Shown: positions 19,239-28,200 of the stretch, piece after piece
Position numbering within the stretch: position 1 is the stretch's first letter
Layout: every line of letters begins with the position of its first letter
Origin: JBPOFM01 sp051252455
Lineage (GTDB): Bacteria; Bacteroidota; Bacteroidia; Flavobacteriales; Flavobacteriaceae
Direction of reading: 5' to 3'
Length of the DNA stretch: 64,000 nucleotides
NCBI GenBank assembly: GCA_051252455.1
Contig: JBPOFM010000005.1
Location: 186,001-250,000, forward strand
Position numbers and translations under genes: made by a program
The notes under the pieces: generated by a model
Databases searched by the model: none
The model's input: the letters and a program-made list of their open reading frames with translations, nothing else
What the model was told of the DNA's origin: nothing

Positions 19239-19718
19239 TTACATATCACCAAAAATGGTATGCATTAAACGTTTTTTATCATTGATACTTTCTTCCAATG
19301 AAATCATGGTTTCGGTACGATATACACCTTCAATATCATCTAACATGAAGATTACATCTTTAGCATGTGTTGTGTTTTTTGCTCTAATTTTGCAGAAAAT
19401 ATTAAATTTTCCTGTCGTAATGTGAGCAACAGTGACATATGGTATATTATTGATACGTTCCAATACGAATTTTGTTTGCGAAGTATTGTTCAAGAAAAGT
19501 CCAACATAAGCAATGAATGAATATCCTAATTTTTTATAATCCAAGGTTAGTGAAGAGCCTTGAATAATCCCTGCATCTTCCATTTTCTTTACACGAACGT
19601 GAACGGTACCAGCGGAAATCACTAGTTTTTTTGCTATATCTGTAAAAGGAATTCGAGTGTTTTCAATCAACATATCCAATATTTGGTGATCGATATCGTC
19701 TAATTTGTGCTTTGCCAT
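19239..19718 (-). CDS. Lrp/AsnC-family transcriptional regulator
   Basis: This is a feast/famine regulator of 159 residues. The start at 19718 (MAKHKLDDIDHQIL) was chosen because the family begins just before D-x-x-D-x-x-I-L; the open frame extends to 19796 with a non-family leader. The N-terminal winged HTH reads NTRIPFTDIAKKLVISAGTVHVRVKKM, in two parts, and is followed by the RAM ligand-binding domain (VTVAHITTGKFNIFCKI). Such proteins bind amino acids as octamers and control amino-acid metabolism genes. It lies 75 bases downstream of the M14 peptidase gene on the same strand and has its own terminator. Confidence 0.93.
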   Translation of the reverse strand: MAKHKLDDIDHQILDMLIENTRIPFTDIAKKLVISAGTVHVRVKKMEDAGIIQGSSLTLDYKKLGYSFIAYVGLFLNNTSQTKFVLERINNIPYVTVAHITTGKFNIFCKIRAKNTTHAKDVIFMLDDIEGVYRTETMISLEESINDKKRLMHTIFGDM

Positions 19719-19792
19719 TATTTTGTTTTCTTTAAATTTTCTACAAAAATAATAGAAATTGATTGAAGAAATATCATTAAAAGGAAGATATT

Positions 19793-20941
19793 TCAAGTTA
19801 TTAGTGAGAATTTTTCATTATTCAGTAAGACGAAAACGTTTTCGTAACCCTCGTAAATTATCTCATTATCGAAAGTGGATACCTTACTACCATTCGCATC
19901 AATTTCCTTATGTCCGAAAAAATTACTCATATCACCAATTTTATCAACAATTGGAATAAATTGAATCCTTTTGTCAATCAAACGCTCTTCGTATAGAATG
20001 GCAATGTCGCAGCGCTCCGTATGAACCAACGCATTACGTATAATTATATCATAGAACATTTTTTGGTTCTGAGGAATCTTCAAATAGGCTTCATAATCAT
20101 CGCCTGTTAATTCTTCCGAAGCAATATGATGGATTGCGACTAACAATGACTGGAATATAAATCCCCTAACTTCTTCCCTGTTATAATCGCTCTTATAATG
20201 CCCAGCCTCAAATAAAATAGTAGGCACGTTGAGACTTTGAAAGGTATCGCCAACGCAATTTAAATTGAAAGCATCATCATAAATGCCAATTTGATTTGGA
20301 ATTTGCTTTTGCAAATTATCATTCATTTTTACAATGATCTCCATTGCTTTCTGTCGATTCTTTGTAATTGTACACGATTTATCCTGGGCTGGTGACAAAA
20401 AAGATACAGTCGCGGGATAGTTCGCATATCCTGCACTAAAAATGGTTCGCTGACCATGTAGATTGAAGCAGAAGTTTGGTTTGAACGCATCGAAAAATGA
20501 CCGCAATACTACACTTTCAGGTTGCGAATGGTCTTGAGCGTCTCGATTGAGATCAATTTCGTTGGCATTATAACGGGTATACGCTTTTGCTCCATCCGGA
20601 TTTAGCATTGGTATGATAGCAATCGTACAATTCTGAAGGATTGATTTTATATCATTTTTTTTAGAATTACTAGCAAACACATTTAAAAGGTCAAAAATTG
20701 CCTTGGTGGTCGTGGATTCGTTTCCGTGCATTTGCGACCACATTAATATTTTTTTTGGTCCATTACCAACAATAATAACATCAATCACCTCTCCCAAAAC
20801 CGATGTTCCAATGGACTCAATTTTAAAATTATTGCTGTGTTTTGTAATTAAAGTTGAGATGTGTTCCCGACATATATATCGTCCAAAAAGATTGGTTTCC
20901 TTGTAGGTTTTGAAAAGGTCTTGGAGTGTTTCTAAAGTCAT
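19793..20941 (-). CDS. M14-family zinc carboxypeptidase
   Basis: This is a metallocarboxypeptidase of the M14 family, 382 residues from the Met at 20941. The open frame starts 21 bases earlier, but the shorter start fits the compact leader. Zinc ligands are H72 and E75 in SQMHGNESTT and H162 in FNLHGQR, with the catalytic glutamate E245 in ILFEAGHY. The NPDGAKAYTRYNAN and DLNRDAQ substrate-binding segments are also present. There is no signal peptide, so it is probably cytoplasmic. It is divergent from an XRE regulator, with repeated GTTTACAA sites in between, so the regulator may control it. Confidence 0.92.
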   Translation of the reverse strand: MTLETLQDLFKTYKETNLFGRYICREHISTLITKHSNNFKIESIGTSVLGEVIDVIIVGNGPKKILMWSQMHGNESTTTKAIFDLLNVFASNSKKNDIKSILQNCTIAIIPMLNPDGAKAYTRYNANEIDLNRDAQDHSQPESVVLRSFFDAFKPNFCFNLHGQRTIFSAGYANYPATVSFLSPAQDKSCTITKNRQKAMEIIVKMNDNLQKQIPNQIGIYDDAFNLNCVGDTFQSLNVPTILFEAGHYKSDYNREEVRGFIFQSLLVAIHHIASEELTGDDYEAYLKIPQNQKMFYDIIIRNALVHTERCDIAILYEERLIDKRIQFIPIVDKIGDMSNFFGHKEIDANGSKVSTFDNEIIYEGYENVFVLLNNEKFSLIT

Positions 20942-20962
20942 GCTAAAATGAATGTGATACAA

Positions 20963-21021
20963 ATGTAAACATTATATAATTTACAATTGTAAACAGTACG
21001 GGTATGCGTTTTTGTTTACAA
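20963..21021. promoter_or_regulatory. clustered TTGTAAAC/GTTTACAA sites, probable operator
   Basis: Three related octamers lie here: ATGTAAAC at 20963, TTGTAAAC at 20987 inside the perfect palindrome TTTACAATTGTAAA (20980-20993), and GTTTACAA at 21014. A fourth copy, GTTTACAA, lies at 21228. All fall in the divergent gap between the M14 peptidase and the XRE regulator, which suggests the binding site of that regulator (inference). Confidence 0.5.
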
Positions 21022-21170
21022 TATTATACAATAGAATTAGAAATGATGGAAGCATTTTAACGAGCAAATAGTTCAAATGATAAATTAAATTTATATAACT
21101 TATTTTCAGTGTTTTAAATTTAGTTATTTAAAGTTATTATTAATTACATTTGATTGTTTTGTGTTAAAGT

Positions 21171-21203
21171 TTTGAAGGTATATCGAATAATAAATTACAT
21201 TTG
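21171..21203 (+). promoter_or_regulatory. Bacteroidota-type promoter for the XRE regulator
   Basis: A TTTG (-33 element, 21171-21174) is followed after 21 bases by TACATTTG (21196-21203), which matches the Bacteroidota -7 consensus TAnnTTTG. Transcription would start near 21210, about 25 bases before the regulator's ATG. In AT-rich DNA such matches can arise by chance. Confidence 0.45.
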
Positions 21204-21227
21204 TAACATCATAATCTCGAATTAATT

Positions 21228-21243
21228 GTTTACAATGATAAAC
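21228..21243 (+). promoter_or_regulatory. GTTTACAA site overlapping the regulator start codon
   Basis: The sequence GTTTACAATGATAAAC spans the ATG of the XRE regulator. It contains the octamer found upstream of the M14 peptidase gene and forms a short inverted repeat (GTTTA/TAAAC). Autorepression is a reasonable guess. Confidence 0.4.
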
Positions 21244-21621
21244 AGCGAACATTTTTCAAAACGATTAGAAAAAATCATCGAATTCTACGGAGAAACCGCC
21301 TCTTCTTTCGCTGAAAAAATTGGGGTGCAACGATCGAGTATTTCGCATATTTTGTCTGGCAGAAACAAGCCAAGTTTGGATTTTGTTTTAAAAGTTTTAT
21401 CTGTTTATCCAGAAGTTGAGTTATACTGGTTGTTGAATGGCAAAGGAAAATTTCCTACCACTCCATCTGGTGAAGAATCAAAAATTGAAACAACAAAAAT
21501 TGATTCGGAAAAAGTCAAAATTGAAAAACCTGAAATAGCAAATTCTTCAAAAGATAAATCTATTGAACGAATCGTTATTTTTTACAAGGACGGAACTTTT
21601 AAGAACTTCGAGCATTCGTAA
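21235..21621 (+). CDS. XRE-family HTH transcriptional regulator
   Basis: This is a 128-residue regulator with a Cro/C1-type helix-turn-helix in its first 65 residues (FAEKIGVQRSSISHILSGRN, then PSLDFVLKVLSVYPEVELYW). The ATG at 21235 was preferred over an in-frame TTG three codons earlier. The C-terminal half is charged (Lys, Glu, Ser) and probably disordered, ending in a short segment with IVIFYKDGTFKNFEH. It faces the M14 peptidase gene across a region with several GTTTACAA sites. No ligand domain is visible. Confidence 0.9.
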   Translation: MINSEHFSKRLEKIIEFYGETASSFAEKIGVQRSSISHILSGRNKPSLDFVLKVLSVYPEVELYWLLNGKGKFPTTPSGEESKIETTKIDSEKVKIEKPEIANSSKDKSIERIVIFYKDGTFKNFEHS

Positions 21622-21731
21622 GCTCAAAAGATCAATCTTCCATATGAGCCATTCTCAAGCGTTTAAAATAACCGCATTCCGCCCCCAAAATTTCCCTTCC
21701 TTTTGCTAATTTTGCAGTTCATTCTATATCT

Positions 21732-22118
21732 ATGAAATTTCTATCCTCACTTGCACTTTTAGTGTTGCTTACAAGCTGTTACGAAAAGGAGCGCGATTGT
21801 TCCGATTATAAAATAGGAACCTTCTCCTTCACTTATGAAATTGATGGTGTCGAAAAAACAGGAAAATTCGTTCGCACGGAGCTATATAACATCGATTATT
21901 ATGAAAATAAAGTTGATTCAGCTTCAATAAGATGGATTAATGATTGTGAATTTATTCAAACCAAAATCAATCCACAAAGCAGGACTGAAGAAAAAGCTAT
22001 CCACATGAAAATCTTGAATACGACAGAGGACTCCTATACATTTGAATATAGCTTGGCCGTGCCTCCAACCAACAAAAAGAAACGTGTCGAAAAAGGCACG
22101 GCTAAAAAAATTGAATAA
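21732..22118 (+). CDS. small lipoprotein of unknown function
   Basis: This is a 128-residue predicted lipoprotein. The signal peptide is followed by the lipobox LLTSC (Cys near residue 16), and the mature part starts YEKERDCSDYK. The rest is a small beta-rich domain (FSFTYEIDG, SIRWINDCEFIQTK, YTFEYSLA). I recall that flavobacterial proteins of this type are sometimes labelled DNA topoisomerase IV in databases; nothing in this sequence supports a topoisomerase function. It lies 3 bases before terC and is probably cotranscribed. Confidence 0.8.
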   Translation: MKFLSSLALLVLLTSCYEKERDCSDYKIGTFSFTYEIDGVEKTGKFVRTELYNIDYYENKVDSASIRWINDCEFIQTKINPQSRTEEKAIHMKILNTTEDSYTFEYSLAVPPTNKKKRVEKGTAKKIE

Positions 22119-22121
22119 AAC

Positions 22122-22913
22122 ATGTTAGACTTCCTGTTTACTAGTGATGCCATTTTTGCGCTTTTGACATTGACGTTTTTAGAGATTATTTTAGGAATTG
22201 ATAATATTGTATTTATCTCTATAGCTGCAAATAAATTACCTGAATATCAGCGAAGTAAGGCCACAAACATTGGTCTGCTTTTGGCAATGGTTCAGCGTAT
22301 TATATTACTGTTTTTTGTGTCTTTTCTAGTGGGTTTGCAGGAGCCATTTTACACGTTTGAAAGCAGTTGGTTGACTACCCATGTGAGCTGGCAAGGTATT
22401 ATTCTACTGGGAGGTGGACTGTTTTTAATTTATAAGAGTACCAGTGAAATACGAGAAAAAGTTGAAGAACCAAATCACGATAAAGATGAAGTGGAAAACA
22501 AAAAGATCAATTCGTTGTCGCAGGCGATCGTTCAGATCATGATCATAGATTTCATTTTTTCTATTGACTCTATCTTAACAGCCGTCGGAATGACCAATGG
22601 ACTGCATCCCAACCACAATTATAACCTAGTGTTGATGGTTATTGCTGTGGTTATTTCAATAGGTATTATGATAGGCTTCGCAAACCCTATTCGAAAGTTT
22701 ATTAATGCACATCCAAGTGTTCAATTATTAGGTTTGGCTTTCTTGATACTAATAGGATTTATGCTTATTACAGAAGCGGCTCACTTGACGGAAACCGAAT
22801 TTTTAGGAAATAAAGTCGGCGCGATCCCGAAAGGATACCTTTATTTTGCGATTGCATTTTCCCTATTCGTTGAATTCTTGAATTTTAGAATTTCGAAGAA
22901 ATCTGCACAATAA
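22122..22913 (+). CDS. TerC-family integral membrane protein
   Basis: This is a 263-residue TerC/Alx-family membrane protein with about seven helices. The signature FLEIILGIDNIVFISIAANK lies in the first helices and DFIFSIDSILTAVGMTNG in the second half, with the paired acidic residues typical of the family. Relatives affect manganese efflux, membrane-protein quality control or tellurite resistance; the role here is not known. It follows a small lipoprotein gene by 3 bases and is convergent with the next gene. Confidence 0.93.
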   Translation: MLDFLFTSDAIFALLTLTFLEIILGIDNIVFISIAANKLPEYQRSKATNIGLLLAMVQRIILLFFVSFLVGLQEPFYTFESSWLTTHVSWQGIILLGGGLFLIYKSTSEIREKVEEPNHDKDEVENKKINSLSQAIVQIMIIDFIFSIDSILTAVGMTNGLHPNHNYNLVLMVIAVVISIGIMIGFANPIRKFINAHPSVQLLGLAFLILIGFMLITEAAHLTETEFLGNKVGAIPKGYLYFAIAFSLFVEFLNFRISKKSAQ

Positions 22914-22927
22914 ATTCTATATGCTTT

Positions 22928-23716
22928 TTAAGTTGATTCGACGGATCTCATTTTCTTTATAGGATTCATAAAATACATAAAACCCAACATGGTCAAAAAG
23001 TAGAGCACGGAGTACACGCCATAGGTTGGTTCATCTGATAATGCTGGAGATACCGGCAACAGGATAAGTGACAAGTTCATCATAAACTGCAATATCCAAA
23101 CACAGATTCCACTTTTAGAATAGGCATAAATAATTGTGCACATTCCTGCAGCTCCTAACACATTCAAAAATAAAGCCCATATTGGTAAATTTGCAATCAC
23201 GCTAATGTTAAGATACACTACCGGAATCCACCAAAGCGTCCAGAAAAAACCAACTATTTGACTCGCGGGGAAGGGCTTCATTTTTTTTGATAATTCACGA
23301 ACAGAATAACTAACCCAAACCACCTCACCAACAAAAGCCCAAAGCATAATTACAAAAACGTTGTAAATACCTGGAATATTAAATTTGTACAACGAAGAAA
23401 ATTCGACATCTAGATAAAGACTTTTAACTATCAATGTTACAGTTGCAATCAATAATGCAAATAAAAATCCAAACAAATACCATTTTGGGTGAACTTTCCA
23501 ATTTGTCATTGGTCTGAACATGTCTTTTATACCTTCAACTCCTCTTGTGTATTTCACAATACCCATTAATAATAAAAGCATCACATAAAAACGACCATGT
23601 GTATATAAGGCTCCAGAAATAAGCCCTTCAATATTGGCATATACCACTAATGTGTTTATTATTGGACTTAAAATTAAGAAAATCCAAATTTCATATGTTT
23701 TTACAAAATCTTTCAT
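22928..23716 (-). CDS. CPBP-like polytopic membrane protein lacking protease motifs
   Basis: This is a 262-residue membrane protein with about eight hydrophobic helices. It resembles the CPBP/CAAX-protease-like (ABI) family in topology and in having a conserved block AFVGEVVWVSYSVREL followed by FFWTLWWIPVVYLN. The usual EExxxR becomes E-V, and the usual His of the second motif is a Trp. It is therefore probably not an active glutamic-type protease. It stands alone, convergent with terC, with an AT-rich 290-base gap upstream. The assignment is by pattern only. Confidence 0.6.
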   Translation of the reverse strand: MKDFVKTYEIWIFLILSPIINTLVVYANIEGLISGALYTHGRFYVMLLLLMGIVKYTRGVEGIKDMFRPMTNWKVHPKWYLFGFLFALLIATVTLIVKSLYLDVEFSSLYKFNIPGIYNVFVIMLWAFVGEVVWVSYSVRELSKKMKPFPASQIVGFFWTLWWIPVVYLNISVIANLPIWALFLNVLGAAGMCTIIYAYSKSGICVWILQFMMNLSLILLPVSPALSDEPTYGVYSVLYFLTMLGFMYFMNPIKKMRSVEST

Positions 23717-24007
23717 TGAATTAAGAAGTTTTATATGATAAGAAGAGAGCCCTTCTATAAAATTTAACGGTTCAAATATAGTCGAATTTTATAACAGATA
23801 TGAAACTCGTTTATAATTCCGTATCACACGTTCTGTAATATTTCTTTTAATGTAAGTTTTGAAATTCGTGACATGAAGGTTTTGTATACATATTCTTTCA
23901 ATAGTAAAACAGTATAGAATATTTAAATTAGCACCGGGTATAAATGTCTCATGAATTAATTACTTTTAACCTACAATAATCCGTTAGTTCTGAAATCGAT
24001 TGCCATT

Positions 24008-24883
24008 ATGATAAACAAGATAAAATCCTATATATACCAATTTTCTCACGGAAAGTTCGGAGGAGCAATTGTAGAAACGCTAGGCAATTTACTTGTGGTG
24101 CTTCGACCAAAAAAAGCACGTGAACTTTCAGAAAGCGGACTCACCATTGTACTAAAAGACAGTATGTCTATTTCTGAACGATTAATGCGAAGAGCAATTT
24201 TAAAAAAATTAGAGCACTCCGAAGATTATAACTCATTAGCAGAATTGCATCAAAATTACTGGGTTCATAAAGGCACCGATGTCTTTTCGCAAACCGTTAA
24301 TACTTATGACAACGATTTTCTTCCAAATTGGTCTTTCATTTTTGACATTGCTGAAAATGAAATTTTAAGTGGTCCTGCCCATTTTGACACTTTAGTCGAA
24401 ATTGGCGTGGGCAATGGCCGAGTTTTGGATTATTTGAGTTCTAAATTTTCAACTATTGACAGGTTTATCGGATTGGACTTAAGTCCAGCCCAAATTGAAA
24501 TCAATAAGCAGACTTACAGATCACATAAAAAACTTGAATTTGTGACGGCCGATGCGTTGGAATGGATTAAGAAAAATGGAAATAAGCAGACCATTTATGT
24601 CACTTCAGGAGGTGTTCTAGAATATTTCACTGAAGCACAACTCAAAGAATTATTGAATTTTCTCAATAGTTTGGGAAAGATAATTTTCATCGCCATTGAG
24701 CCAAATGACGTGAAACACGACTTTAAGTCAGGGCTCAATTCTCAACTTTATGGACATGAGCGGTCGTTTTCCCACAATTACCCTAAACTTTTTAAAGATG
24801 CAGGTTTTAGTCTATGGCATATGTCACAAAAATCACCGGTTTTAGGTGAACACATTCTTACCTTTATCGGTGCGAAAAATTGA
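24008..24883 (+). CDS. SAM-dependent methyltransferase-like protein
   Basis: This is a 291-residue class I SAM-dependent methyltransferase. The N-terminal 120 residues are an unrecognised helical region. The Rossmann core starts near residue 128 with LVEIGVGNGRVLDYL (motif I), FIGLDLSPAQIEINK (motif II) and FVTADALEWI. The substrate is unknown. It lies 338 bases upstream of the NRPS-PKS gene on the same strand. It could be a tailoring enzyme of that cluster, but the large gap and a hairpin between them leave this open. Confidence 0.8.
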   Translation: MINKIKSYIYQFSHGKFGGAIVETLGNLLVVLRPKKARELSESGLTIVLKDSMSISERLMRRAILKKLEHSEDYNSLAELHQNYWVHKGTDVFSQTVNTYDNDFLPNWSFIFDIAENEILSGPAHFDTLVEIGVGNGRVLDYLSSKFSTIDRFIGLDLSPAQIEINKQTYRSHKKLEFVTADALEWIKKNGNKQTIYVTSGGVLEYFTEAQLKELLNFLNSLGKIIFIAIEPNDVKHDFKSGLNSQLYGHERSFSHNYPKLFKDAGFSLWHMSQKSPVLGEHILTFIGAKN

Positions 24884-25221
24884 AATAATTTGGTTTTTTT
24901 TTAACAAATAATAATTTGCCCGTATCGCACACAAGACCTAACTTTAAAAATTATTTGAAATCATAAATGATGAGTACATTTATGATTTTTAGTTATGCTA
25001 GAAACCCTTTTTAATGAGTTTAAACGATTAAAAAAACTATTTATCTATTATTTCATCAATAGATTATTATTTTTATTAATTTCATTGAAAATTCCCCTCA
25101 AAATTTAATGTAATTGTTGAGTCTTTGGCCTCATTTGGTTATTGATGAAAATAGATATTTATAGCACTTGAAATATTTATTTAAATATGTAAAAAGTTAA
25201 AAACACTAAAAATTGAGGCAA
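24884..25221. other. AT-rich leader of the NRPS-PKS cluster
   Basis: These 338 bases hold no open frame. They contain the strong inverted repeat at 24958-24988 and, nearer the synthetase gene, long A/T runs where its promoter should be. I could not fix the promoter elements. Confidence 0.5.
24958..24988 (+). terminator. 12-bp perfect inverted repeat, terminator or operator
   Basis: AAATCATAAATG and CATTTATGATTT form a perfect 12-base stem around a 7-base loop, followed by a short T run. It lies 75 bases after the methyltransferase stop. The stem is AT-rich, so it may be a weak terminator or a protein-binding palindrome in front of the NRPS-PKS cluster. Confidence 0.45.
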
Positions 25222-28200
25222 ATGTATAATTCTGGCAGCATATATCTGTCGTTTCAAGAATCAGCAAGATTGTATCCTGAGGATCTGTGTATTGTTACAG
25301 CAACAGAACATATAACTTATAGACAAGCTGAAGAAAAAATCGCAATAGTTTGTAATATTATATTATTGAATGCCAGGAATGAAAAATTTATTGGCGTATC
25401 AACAACGCGAAGCATTGATCAAATTATCTTTGTTTTAGCTATTTTAAAAACAGGGAAAGCATATCTTCCCATTGATTTCGGATATCCTCAAAAACGAATT
25501 GAGAGTATCATCCACAATTCCAAACTTGCCTTTTGCCTCACAACCCAAAAAGATATAACTAAAGTTATTTCCGCGGGAATTACGCCATTGGTTAGTAATA
25601 AAGAAGATATCGTTAGCGACACATCTTTAAACAATATAAATAACAACAATTCCGCAACTTATGTTTTATATACGTCTGGTTCAACAGGCGAACCGAAAGG
25701 TGTATGTATGGGTGCGAAAGCCATGACAAATCTCATCCAATGGCAAAATGAAAACTCTACAAGTAAAAACGGCACACGTACCCTTCAATTTGCGCCACTA
25801 ACTTTTGATGTCTCCTTTCAGGAAATTATGGCCACTTTAAGCAATGGTGGTACTCTCGTGCTGATAGATGAAACCTTACGACTTGATATGGTTGCTCTTT
25901 TGAATTATATAAATGAGACAGAAATAAATAGAGTTTTTCTACCTTTTGTAGCCTTACAAGCTTTAGCTGAAGCTGCGTCGAGCACCAATTTATATCCTAC
26001 GTCTCTAAAAGAAGTTATGACTGCTGGTGAGCAACTTAAAATCACGCCACAGGTGAGCAATTTTTTTACAAATCTCCCTGGTTGTGTGCTCTACAATCAA
26101 TATGGACCCACTGAATGTCATGTTGTTACAGAATTAAAACTTGAGGGTGACCCATCGAATTGGCCAACATTACCGTCCATTGGAAAAGCAATCAACAATA
26201 CATCCATCTTAATACTTGATTCTGAAAAGAAATTAGTGCCTAATGGTACCATTGGCGATCTTTATATTGCTGGTGATTGTTTAGCGGAAGGTTATTTGAA
26301 TAATCAAGCACTGACCGAAGAAAAGTTTATCAATTGGAAATCCCCTGAAGGAAAAGATACACGTGTTTATCACACGGGAGATATTGCAAAATATTTACCA
26401 GATGGAAACATAGAGTTTCTTGGGCGTCAAGATGATCAAGTAAAAATTAGTGGACACAGAATTGAACTTGCCGAGATAGAATTGGCTATAAATTCCATTT
26501 CAGGTGTGCATCAGAATGTGGTTATTGCTTCCAGTCACTTAGTTAGACAAACGCAATTAGTGGCCTACGTTCAACCTAATCACGAAGATTTGGATATGTC
26601 TGCCATCCGTGAGCATGCTTCCGAATTATTGCCTGCATACATGATGCCTTCCTATTTTTTGAAGGTTGAAGAATTTCCAAGAACGTCAAGTGGTAAAATT
26701 GATAAAAAGAATTTACCGGCACCTCAATATAGTAGGCCGAGCTCTGCTCCTCTTTACAAAGCTGCAACGTCCAAAATTCAAAAAGACCTCACAAAAATTT
26801 GGACTGATTTACTGCATATTCCTAAAATAGGTATTGATGATAACTTTTTTGAGTTAGGAGGAACCTCATTATTAGCTCAAAAAGCAGTGGCAACTTTAAT
26901 AAAAGATTACAATTATAGTTTACCTGTAGCCAAACTGTATCAATTTCCTAGAATTGCAGAAATAGCTAACTATTTAGAGCCCAAGAAAAAGAAAACAAGT
27001 ACAAGAAACCATAGCAAAAATGACGATACTAGTACATCGAGGGATGTCGCTATTATTGGAATAGCTGGTCGCTTTCCTGGAGCCAATACTATTCAAGAAT
27101 TGTGGGACGTTCTAAAAGAAGGAAAAGAAACAATTTCATTTTTCTCGAAAGAGGAATTGGATGCCACAATTCCGGATTCGTTGCGAAATGATCCACTTTA
27201 CGTGAGAGCTCGTGGTATCATCAATTCGGCAAAAGAATTCGATGCATCATTTTTTGGATTAAATCCGAAAGTAGCTTCTGTCATGGATCCTCAACAGCGA
27301 CTATTCTTGGAAGTCGCATGGGAAGTCTTGGAACACTCTGGTTATTTGCCTAAACATTTCGATGGTAGTGTGGGTGTTTATGCTGGGACTGGTATGAATA
27401 CTTATTACTTAAACAATGTATTGAATAATCGCCCTATTTTGAATCAAGTTGGTGATTTTCAAGCAAGTACTCTCAATGAAAAAGACTATATTTCTACAAG
27501 AACTTCATATCATCTAAATTTGAAAGGACCTGCTGTCAGTGTACATTCAGCTTGTTCAACCTCACTGCTCGCAATTGCGGAAGCCACGCAAGCCATAAGA
27601 AATGGTCAATGTGATGTGGCAATCGCTGGAGGTTCAAGTATTACTTCTCCGATAAAAAGCGGTCATTTATATCAAGAAGGATCAATGTTAAGTCCTGACG
27701 GTCGTTGCCGCTCATTCGATAAAGATGGAAAAGGCACCATATTCAGTGATGGTTGTGGCGTTGTTCTTCTGAAAAGTTTGGAAGCTGCGCAACGAGATGG
27801 AGACACCATTTATGGCATAGTGAAAGGGGTTGGAATCAATAATGATGGTGGCGGAAAAGGTAGCTTTACAGCACCTAGTGTTGAAGGCCAATCGGATGCC
27901 ATCGTGAGAGCTTTGAATGATGCCAACATAGCACCGTCAGAAATCAGTTATATAGAAGCACATGGAACCGCAACGCCTATTGGTGATCCGATAGAAATGG
28001 AAGGTTTGAATGATGCTTTTGGTGCGCAACCAAAAAAAGGCTATTGTGCCATTGGTTCTATAAAAAGTAATATCGGACATCTAACTGCTGCAGCTGGTGT
28101 TGCTGGTTTTATAAAAACAGTTTTGGCGATGAATCATCGTCAAATCCCTGCTTCTTTGGGATTTAGTGAACCAAATCCGTCAATTGACTTTGAAAACAGT

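Noticed and set aside
21732..22118. Reading the small lipoprotein as a topoisomerase IV subunit
   Set aside because: It is 128 residues with a lipobox and has no topoisomerase motif; the real subunits are at 37568-42637.
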